From Propionicimonas sp. (GTDB lineage Bacteria > Actinomycetota > Actinomycetes > Propionibacteriales > Propionibacteriaceae): a stretch of 5,040 bases of DNA. The notes under the pieces were generated by a model, which worked only from the letters and a program-made list of their open reading frames with translations, was not told the origin of the DNA and did no database searches. The stretch spans positions 1 through 5,040 of the forward strand of contig JAVHXR010000225.1 in NCBI GenBank assembly GCA_031119515.1, given 5' to 3'. Numbering within the stretch: the stretch's first letter is position 1; each line of letters opens with the position of its first letter. Position numbers and translations under genes: made by a program. Positions 1 through 4,238 of the stretch are shown in pieces.

Positions 1-102
1 GGCCTCGACCTCGCTGAGCCGGACCGCCACCGGCCCCTGGCGCAGGACCAGCCCGAGCAGGCCGGGGGCGACCACCGGGGCGTCGGCGGCGAGGTCGATC
101 AC
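1..102 (-). CDS. Probable 3-methyladenine DNA glycosylase (AAG/Mpg family), N-terminal fragment
   Basis: This is the first 34 codons of a gene running off the left edge. The protein starts with GTG, and residues 11-34 read roughly as VAP-x-LLG-x-VL followed by VRLSEVEA. That resembles the start of the AAG/Mpg-type DNA-3-methyladenine glycosylase fold, where a VAP-LLG helix precedes a strand ending in the conserved E-x-EAY segment. Family members excise alkylated purines by hydrolysing the N-glycosidic bond in base-excision repair. The catalytic region is outside the window, so the call rests on about 25 residues. GTG at 102 is the only plausible start in this frame and has no Shine-Dalgarno sequence. 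A weak -10-like CACACT (114 down to 109) ends 7 nt before the GTG, so the transcript could be leaderless. The gene is divergent from the lipoprotein gene, 46 bp away. Confidence 0.6.
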   Translation of the reverse strand, partial: MIDLAADAPVVAPGLLGLVLRQGPVAVRLSEVEA

Positions 103-136
103 CCGACCAGTGTGCCGGGGCCGCGGCGGCCCGCGC

Positions 137-142
137 TAACCT
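137..142 (+). promoter_or_regulatory. Putative -10 element for a leaderless lipoprotein transcript
   Basis: TAACCT fits the actinobacterial TANNNT -10 consensus. Its last base lies 7 nt before the ATG at 149, so a start at the usual distance would put +1 on the A of the start codon. There is no Shine-Dalgarno sequence upstream of this ATG, which agrees with a leaderless mRNA. No convincing -35 is visible. The whole divergent gap to the neighbouring glycosylase gene is 46 bp. Confidence 0.45.
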
Positions 143-148
143 CACTTC

Positions 149-1114
149 ATGGCCCGGCTCCACCCCACCACCCCCGCCGCGGCCCTCGCCACGCTCGCGC
201 TGCTGGCCCTGGCCGGGTGCCAGCCCGCCGCCCCGTCGGCCACGCCGGTCACCCCGGCGAGCGCGACGGCGACCCCCAGTCCGTCGACGACCCTCCCGGC
301 GCGGGACCTCACCCGGCCGGGCGAGGCCCTCCGGATGCTCGACAGCCTTCTGGAAGCGGCCGGGAGCGGGCAGTTGATCATGGTCGAACTCACCGCCGAG
401 ACCGCCTCGATCAGCGTGCTGCCGTCCGGGAGCACCGAGCCGGTGACCTGGGCCTACCGCGACGGCAGGACCGAGGAGGTCGCCAGCGACCTGCAGTACG
501 TCGACCAGGCCAGCTTCACCCTCGACGGCTTCGACGTCTCCGACCTGGGCCGGTTGTTCCGGGTGGCCTCGGCGATCTCCGGCTCGACCCACAAGCAGAC
601 CCTCCAGATCGTCGACTACTCCGGCGGGCGGGTCGTGATGGCGGTCACCACCAACCCGGAGTCGAGGACCGTCTTCTTCAACCCTGACGGCTCGCTGCTG
701 CCCGACCTCGACTACCACAGCCTGCGCGGGATCACCGAAGGGCTCGACGCTGTCGTGGAGGACCGGGTGACCGTCCAGGCGGTCGGGATCGAGTCGGCGG
801 CCGGCGCCTGGGTCGACTACGCCGACTCGGCCACGACCACCACGCGCCGCCAGCGCCCGGCCAAGGTGCCGGTCACCACCCTGGTGCGGGACGAGGCGCT
901 CTCGCTGCCGCCGTTCGCCGCCGCCCGGGTCCGCCCGGACGCGGTCTGGCGGGTGCTGCAGCGAACCATCCAGGCCGACCGGCTCGATGCCGATGTGGAG
1001 TGGAGCGTCACCGTCGACGACCGGGCCGACGCCGGCGCTCCCCGGATGTACTTCACGATCGGCACCACCTCGCTGGTGACCGATCTGGCCGGCACTGAGG
1101 TCACTCCGACCTGA
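149..1114 (+). CDS. Secreted lipoprotein of unknown function with an internal duplication
   Basis: I do not recognise the family. The 321-residue product has a lipoprotein signal peptide: a short N-region, a hydrophobic Ala/Leu stretch at about residues 10-22, and lipobox L-A-G-C with the lipidated cysteine at residue 24. It should therefore be anchored to the outer face of the membrane. Residues 25-50 are a Pro/Ser/Thr/Ala-rich tether. The rest looks like two related alpha/beta modules, about 57-187 and 192-315. Both seem to have a helix, beta strands, a short F-containing loop, a second helix (near 131-143 and 263-275), then two strands ending in DL. This recalls two-domain LppX/LprG-like or PepSY-like lipoproteins, but no diagnostic motif supports either. 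There are no catalytic signatures, so binding or structural roles are more likely than enzymatic ones. ATG at 149 is chosen because it yields an intact signal peptide. The gene is monocistronic and converges on the methylase 11 bp downstream. Confidence 0.88.
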   Translation: MARLHPTTPAAALATLALLALAGCQPAAPSATPVTPASATATPSPSTTLPARDLTRPGEALRMLDSLLEAAGSGQLIMVELTAETASISVLPSGSTEPVTWAYRDGRTEEVASDLQYVDQASFTLDGFDVSDLGRLFRVASAISGSTHKQTLQIVDYSGGRVVMAVTTNPESRTVFFNPDGSLLPDLDYHSLRGITEGLDAVVEDRVTVQAVGIESAAGAWVDYADSATTTTRRQRPAKVPVTTLVRDEALSLPPFAAARVRPDAVWRVLQRTIQADRLDADVEWSVTVDDRADAGAPRMYFTIGTTSLVTDLAGTEVTPT

Positions 1115-1125
1115 GCCGGTGGGCG

Positions 1126-2211
1126 TCAGCGGGAGCGCAGCGGCTCGCCCGCGGCCTCGTCCGCCACCAGTCCGGCCAGGTCCTCCGGCGCCAGCACCCC
1201 GGGCGGGGCGCTCACCAGCAGGTACTCGGTGTTGCGGTCGTGGCCCTGTGTCCCCACCTTCTGGCCGTTCGGGGAGTAGATCCCGATCATCGAGCCGATG
1301 TATCGGCGGGTGTCGTAGGCCAGTACCTCCACCGGGTGCCCGCGGGCCCCCAGCATCTCCTCGAGGGCGTCGATCGGCAGGAAGCCCTCGTTGCTGAACG
1401 AGACCACGACGACGTCGGCCCGGACGTTCCCGATCACGTCGGCCAGCGCTTCCGGCATCCGCAACCTGGAGTTGAAGTCGCTGCGGGTGGCGTCGTCCCT
1501 GGCATCCACCCGCTTGCACGCGATGCCGTAGTGCGCCGGAGCGTCCCAGCGCACCAGGGTCTCCCAGACGTGGTAGTTGGTGAAGTAGCGGTGCTGGTTG
1601 TAGGGCGGGTCGAGGTAGGCGAGCCCGACCGGGGGGACCTCCGCGACGGCAGCCCTGGCGTCCATCCGCAACGCTCGTCCGCTACCGGGGGTGAGGACCG
1701 GGGGACGCAGCCGGAGCGGACGCAGCGCCCGCGGCGCCCACTCCTTCAGGAACGCCATCTGCAACCCGACCGTCGAGTCGACGGCGTCAGCGGCCTCGAG
1801 CAGCGAGGTGAGCAGGACCGGACGCAGCGGACCGTCGGGATAGAGGTCGTCGATGCCGTCGCGGATGGCGTCGATCCGGACGGCGTTGGCCGGGTGGAAG
1901 TAGCGGGCGGTCTCGGCGAACACCTCGGTGACGTAGCCCCGCCGGTCCGGCAGCGCGGCCAGCCGTGCCAGCGCCTCGGCGACCTCGTCCGGGTCGATCA
2001 GGTCGGCCGGGGTCTCGACGTAGCACCGGGCCAGGACCTCGGAGTACGACGCCGTGTCGACCGCGGTGACGAACGCCCCCCGGCGGCAGAACTCCTGCGC
2101 CACCCTGGTCGTCCCGGTGAACAGGTCGAGGGCGTCGGCGGCTCCCGCAGCACCCAGCAGGGCACCGAGCTCGGCGACCAGGCGGCGCTTGGAGCCGAGG
2201 TACTTGATCAC
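1126..2211 (-). CDS. D12-class DNA adenine-N6 methyltransferase (orphan, Dam-like)
   Basis: This enzyme is predicted to transfer a methyl group from S-adenosylmethionine to the N6 of adenine in a specific DNA site. With GTG at 2211 it has 361 residues. It opens with I-K-Y-L-G-S-K-R, the N-terminal signature of the D12 family. It continues with the SAM-binding motif I (DLFTGTTR, about 29-36), an acidic strand end (TAVD, 49-52) and the catalytic motif IV DPPY (201-204), followed by NQHRYFTNYHVWETL. The C-terminal part includes SFSNEGF (271-277) and NTEYLLV (327-333). The motif I to motif IV order fits the alpha group. The frame is open upstream to a GTG at 2325, but those 38 extra residues are low-complexity and precede the normal family N-terminus, so I prefer 2211. 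No restriction gene is adjacent, which suggests an orphan regulatory or epigenetic methylase. The recognition sequence cannot be read from the protein. The start codon overlaps the stop of a small leader ORF. Confidence 0.9.
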   Translation of the reverse strand: MIKYLGSKRRLVAELGALLGAAGAADALDLFTGTTRVAQEFCRRGAFVTAVDTASYSEVLARCYVETPADLIDPDEVAEALARLAALPDRRGYVTEVFAETARYFHPANAVRIDAIRDGIDDLYPDGPLRPVLLTSLLEAADAVDSTVGLQMAFLKEWAPRALRPLRLRPPVLTPGSGRALRMDARAAVAEVPPVGLAYLDPPYNQHRYFTNYHVWETLVRWDAPAHYGIACKRVDARDDATRSDFNSRLRMPEALADVIGNVRADVVVVSFSNEGFLPIDALEEMLGARGHPVEVLAYDTRRYIGSMIGIYSPNGQKVGTQGHDRNTEYLLVSAPPGVLAPEDLAGLVADEAAGEPLRSR

Positions 2212-2261
2212 TCCCGACCGCGGCGCGGCATGACCGACCCGACCCGAGAACCGTCCTGCAT
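2208..2261 (-). CDS. Putative 17-codon leader ORF translationally coupled to the methylase
   Basis: From ATG at 2261 the frame runs 17 codons and stops with TGA at 2210-2208. This TGA shares the tetranucleotide GTGA with the methylase GTG at 2211-2209, the classic 4-nt overlap of coupled genes. A GGAGG sits at 2277-2273, 11 nt before the ATG, followed by a G-run, whereas the methylase GTG has only GGGA directly abutting it. The peptide (MQDGSRVGSVMPRRGRE) has no recognisable domain. It is either a coupling leader or a chance ORF in a G+C-rich stretch. The ribosome-site arrangement and the exact overlap are the only support. Confidence 0.4.
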   Translation of the reverse strand: MQDGSRVGSVMPRRGRE

Positions 2262-2272
2262 GGCGCCCCCTG

Positions 2273-2277
2273 CCTCC
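2273..2277 (-). promoter_or_regulatory. Shine-Dalgarno GGAGG of the methylase transcript
   Basis: This is the only good ribosome-binding sequence upstream of the methylase. It lies 11 nt before the leader-ORF ATG and 61 nt before the methylase GTG, so it does not serve the methylase start directly. It favours initiation at the leader ORF with re-initiation at the overlapping GTG. Confidence 0.4.
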
Positions 2278-2289
2278 AAGGTGCTCCCG

Positions 2290-2295
2290 AGCATA
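2290..2295 (-). promoter_or_regulatory. Possible -10 element for the methylase
   Basis: TATGCT on the minus strand fits TANNNT and would start transcription near 2283, just before the GGAGG at 2277-2273. No -35 resembling TTGACA lies at 16-18 bp; that position holds a GAAAC-like sequence instead. This -10 falls inside the spacer to the Nudix promoter, so the two divergent promoters would overlap back to back. Confidence 0.35.
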
Positions 2296-2309
2296 GCCGG
2301 GGAGTCCGC

Positions 2310-2338
2310 TTGGTTTCGTACCCACCCTCGGTCATGAT
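2310..2338 (+). promoter_or_regulatory. Promoter of the Nudix gene, leaderless start
   Basis: A -35-like TTGGTT (2310-2315) and a -10-like CATGAT (2333-2338) are separated by exactly 17 bp. The predicted +1 at 2345 is the A of the Nudix ATG. No Shine-Dalgarno sequence precedes that ATG, consistent with leaderless initiation. The spacing argument is good, while both hexamers are imperfect. Confidence 0.5.
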
Positions 2339-2344
2339 GAATCG

Positions 2345-3058
2345 ATGCGGATCATCGGGGTCGAGGTCGCCGGCGGCACGCCGGTGTTCAGTCGGGTCCT
2401 GCCGCACGGCGCCGATCCGTACCGGCTGGCGTGGGAGCGGGGCTACCGGATCATCCGCCCCCTCTCGGTCAGTGGCCACGCCCCCGACCTCACCCTCACC
2501 ATGCAGGTCGCCAGGCACGGCCGCCGGGTGAACCACCGCGCCTGGTCCCGCACCCGCTCGATGGATCCCGGCCTGGAACTCACCGCCGACGTCACCCCCA
2601 TCGTGCGGCAGCGGCTCGCCGCCTACGCCATCGTGCTGTCCCCGCTGGGGATCCTCGCCACCCAGTTCTCGGCGAAGACCGCCGTCCCCGGGATGTGGGG
2701 GTTGCCCGGCGGCGGGATCGACCCCGGCGAGGCGGCCGCGCAGGCCGTGGTGCGCGAGGTGGACGAGGAGACCGGGCAGGACCTGGAGATCTCCCACCTT
2801 CTCGACCTGCAGACCGACCACTGGATCGGGCGTTCCCCCACCGGCCTGATCGAGGACTTCCACGCCGTCCGGATCATCTTCGCCGGACGCTGCCCCACCC
2901 CTGGCCAACCGGTCGTCCACGACATCGGGGGCACCACCTCGGCGGCGATCTGGGTGCCCCTGGGACAGTGGGCCTCGCTCGGCTGGTCGGCCAGCGCGCG
3001 GACGCTGCTGGAACGCCACCTGCAGCCGCTGGCAGAGGCCTGGCGCGCCGCGGGCTGA
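2345..3058 (+). CDS. Nudix hydrolase with an N-terminal extension
   Basis: The 237-residue protein carries a near-perfect Nudix box, G-x5-E-x7-REV-D-EE-T-G-Q, at residues 123-145. It is preceded by the typical GMWGLPGGG entry. Family members hydrolyse nucleoside diphosphates linked to another moiety (NTPs, ADP-ribose, NADH, diadenosine polyphosphates), with divalent metal bound by the box glutamates. The substrate cannot be assigned here. The catalytic fold spans about residues 90-215. Residues 1-88 form an extension not needed for a minimal Nudix domain, with RPLSVSGH near 38-45 and an Arg-rich stretch near 57-71. It may be a separate small domain for dimerisation or substrate specificity. 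ATG at 2345 fits a leaderless promoter, and the frame contains few alternative starts. The last residue of the box is Gln where a hydrophobic is usual. The gene is divergent from the methylase and convergent with the membrane-protein gene. Confidence 0.92.
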   Translation: MRIIGVEVAGGTPVFSRVLPHGADPYRLAWERGYRIIRPLSVSGHAPDLTLTMQVARHGRRVNHRAWSRTRSMDPGLELTADVTPIVRQRLAAYAIVLSPLGILATQFSAKTAVPGMWGLPGGGIDPGEAAAQAVVREVDEETGQDLEISHLLDLQTDHWIGRSPTGLIEDFHAVRIIFAGRCPTPGQPVVHDIGGTTSAAIWVPLGQWASLGWSASARTLLERHLQPLAEAWRAAG

Positions 3059-3105
3059 GGCGTCCGCCGCCCGGGCGACCGCTTCCAGAGCGTGTCCGGA
3101 CAGCA

Positions 3106-3137
3106 GGACGGGCCGCGGCCAGCGCCGCGACCCGTCC
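3106..3137. terminator. Strong G+C hairpin between convergent genes, probable bidirectional terminator
   Basis: GGACGGG (3106-3112) pairs with CCCGTCC (3131-3137). After one C/A mismatch, CGCGGC (3114-3119) pairs with GCCGCG (3124-3129) around the loop CAGC. That gives 13 pairs in 14 positions. There is no T-tract on either side, as is common for high-GC actinobacterial terminators. It lies 47 bp after the Nudix stop and 36 bp after the stop of the opposing membrane-protein gene, so it can serve both. Confidence 0.6.
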
Positions 3138-3173
3138 GCCGGATCAGGTGCAGGGCTCCCGCACCCGCTCGGA

Positions 3174-4043
3174 TCAGCGCCTGAAGTAGGAGAGGATCCG
3201 CAGGATCTCGACGTACAGCCAGACCAGGGTGACGGTCAGCCCGAAGGCGCCGCGCCAGGACTCGCTGGCCGGGGCGCGCGCCGCGATCCCCTGCTCGATG
3301 TAGTCGAAGTCGAGGATCAGGTTGAACACCGCCAGCCCGACGCCCACCGCCGAGGCGAGCAGCGCGATCCAGCTCACCTCGCCGGCCACAGAGATGATCC
3401 CGAGGTTGACCCCGAACAGTGACAGCACGAAGTTCACCAGCAGCACGCCGGCGTAGGCCATGGTGCCGATGACGATCATCCGGCGGAACTTGTTGGTGAC
3501 CTTGATCCGGAAGAACTTGTAGGCGGCGAGGGTGGCGCCGGCGGCCACGAAGGTACCCAGCACGGCGGGGATCACGATGCCCGGGTAGAGCAACTCGAAG
3601 ACCACGCTGATCGCGCCCAGGAAGACGCCCTCGATCGCGGCGTAGGCGAGCACGAAAGCCGGGTTGATCTTGCGGCGGAAGCTCACCAGCAGGACGACCC
3701 CGAAGGACACCAGCGCACCGACGATCATCGCCGGCTGCAGCAGCGTCGCCGGGATCACCCCGGTGTAGAACCCGTACATGGTGAGGGCGGCGGACAGGAT
3801 CACCGTCCCGATCGTGATCGCGGACTTGGTCAGGACGTCGTCGATCGTCATCACGCCGGTCGGCGCCGGCTGGACGGGCGGCTGGCCGTACTGCTGCGCG
3901 TACGGGTCATACCCCGGCGGGTACTGGCCGGGGAACTGCTGGCCCGGCACGGGCTGGCCGGGGAGCGGCTGGCCGGACGCGTACTGCGCCTGGACCGGCT
4001 GGCCCCACTCGGCCTTCGAGAGAACCGGGTTGCTGCTCTGCAT
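3174..4043 (-). CDS. Bax inhibitor-1/YccA-family seven-helix membrane protein
   Basis: The product has 289 residues and is an integral membrane protein of the Bax inhibitor-1-like superfamily (TMBIM/YccA/YetJ). Bacterial relatives are linked to calcium leak (YetJ) or FtsH control (YccA); the role of this actinobacterial branch is not established. Residues 1-63 are polar, Gly/Gln/Pro-rich and cytosolic, containing six GQxxP-type pentads at 14-43. Seven hydrophobic helices follow, near 74-94, 100-121, 127-147, 152-172, 187-211, 217-243 and 264-285. The conserved LILDFDYIEQG lies at 242-252, ending helix 6. Glu279 in helix 7 may stand where YetJ has its second sensor aspartate, by my alignment only. 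ATG at 4043 is chosen because AGGAGG (4058-4053) sits 9 nt upstream and the MQSSNPV start is typical of the branch. An upstream ATG at 4163 would run through the tRNA gene. Confidence 0.93.
   Translation of the reverse strand: MQSSNPVLSKAEWGQPVQAQYASGQPLPGQPVPGQQFPGQYPPGYDPYAQQYGQPPVQPAPTGVMTIDDVLTKSAITIGTVILSAALTMYGFYTGVIPATLLQPAMIVGALVSFGVVLLVSFRRKINPAFVLAYAAIEGVFLGAISVVFELLYPGIVIPAVLGTFVAAGATLAAYKFFRIKVTNKFRRMIVIGTMAYAGVLLVNFVLSLFGVNLGIISVAGEVSWIALLASAVGVGLAVFNLILDFDYIEQGIAARAPASESWRGAFGLTVTLVWLYVEILRILSYFRR
3915..4004 (-). repeat. 15-bp tandem repeat encoding GQxxP pentapeptides
   Basis: Six consecutive 15-bp units encode the pentads GQPVQ, AQYAS, GQPLP, GQPVP, GQQFP and GQYPP in the N-terminal tail of the membrane protein. 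On the plus strand the core CTGGCC recurs at 3924, 3939, 3954, 3969 and 3999, with a degenerate copy at 3984. This is an exact 15-nt period. Gain or loss of a unit would keep the reading frame. Confidence 0.75.
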
Positions 4044-4052
4044 GTGGATTGT

Positions 4053-4058
4053 CCTCCT
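4053..4058 (-). promoter_or_regulatory. Shine-Dalgarno AGGAGG that fixes the membrane-protein start
   Basis: AGGAGG lies 9 nt before the ATG at 4043. It is a full-strength site and decides between this start and the longer reading frame that begins inside the tRNA. Confidence 0.85.
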
Positions 4059-4092
4059 GTGGCTGGGCGGTGGCTGACCACCGTCGGCTTCC

Positions 4093-4098
4093 ATGGTA
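4093..4098 (-). promoter_or_regulatory. Possible -10 element for the membrane-protein gene
   Basis: TACCAT on the minus strand fits TANNNT and would give a start near 4086 with a leader of about 43 nt containing the AGGAGG site. No clear -35 is present (AACAAC at the expected distance), so read-through from the tRNA or repressor transcript is an alternative. Confidence 0.3.
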
Positions 4099-4130
4099 GG
4101 TGACAGCCCTGTGAGGTTGTTGTGTGCCGC

Positions 4131-4145
4131 TTCGCCGCTGGCGAA
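4131..4145 (-). terminator. Short hairpin 10 nt after the tRNA 3' end
   Basis: TTCGCC and GGCGAA form a 6-bp stem around a 3-nt loop, 9-10 nt downstream of the tRNA discriminator base. It could be a weak terminator or a 3' processing boundary for the tRNA. No T-run follows and the stem does not extend, so support is modest. Confidence 0.28.
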
Positions 4146-4154
4146 CGCCGGTCG

Positions 4155-4228
4155 TGCCCCCAATGGGATTCGAACCCATACTCGGGCGGGTTTAAGCCGC
4201 CTGCCTCTGCCGATTGGGCTATGGGGGC
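4155..4228 (-). tRNA. tRNA-Leu (anticodon UAA) with a short variable loop
   Basis: The cloverleaf is intact. The acceptor arm GCCCCCA pairs perfectly with TGGGGGC. The D-arm has a 3-bp stem (GCC/GGC) and an 11-nt loop containing AATCGG. The anticodon stem GGCGG/CCGCC encloses CTTAAAC, giving anticodon UAA, which reads the leucine codon UUA. The T-arm ATGGG-TTCGAAT-CCCAT is canonical and the discriminator is A73. CCA is not encoded (CGA follows). The 3-bp D-stem and loop sequence resemble those of ordinary tRNA-Leu, and A15 can face T48. The variable region, however, is only 5 nt (CGAGT), whereas bacterial tRNA-Leu normally has a long arm. Isotype by anticodon is leucine; the short arm makes charging by LeuRS an assumption. 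The 5' end is 10 bp from the stop of the repressor gene, with no room there for a separate promoter. Confidence 0.92.
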
Positions 4229-4238
4229 CCGTCCCAGC

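Noticed and set aside
1115..1125. Terminator between the convergent lipoprotein and methylase genes
   Set aside because: The gap is only 11 bp and no stem-loop is visible there or just inside either 3' end.
2206..2211. GATC at the GTGATC starts of both the methylase and the glycosylase as a Dam autoregulatory site
   Set aside because: GTG-ATC simply encodes the first two residues (Met-Ile) in each gene, GATC is frequent elsewhere in the window, and the methylase specificity is unknown.
2212..2325. Longer methylase start at GTG 2325
   Set aside because: The extra 38 residues precede the standard IKYLGSK family N-terminus and lie over the likely promoter region. The leader ORF overlap favours 2211, although the longer form is not excluded.
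1240..2337. 365-codon open frame on the plus strand opposite the methylase
   Set aside because: It lies antisense to a gene with clear D12 motifs. Its translation is low-complexity R/G/V/D-rich sequence with no domain, a usual shadow in high-GC DNA.
1787..3019. 410-codon open frame on the minus strand spanning the methylase start and the Nudix gene
   Set aside because: It overlaps two genes with recognised motifs, and its composition (G, P, R, D repeats) is typical of a high-GC shadow frame.
4044..4163. Longer start for the membrane protein at ATG 4163
   Set aside because: It would place the start codon inside the tRNA T-arm/acceptor, adds 40 residues without family resemblance, and ignores the AGGAGG in front of ATG 4043.
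4155..4228. tRNA as an integration site of a mobile element
   Set aside because: No integrase gene and no repeat of the tRNA 3' end are seen in the window.
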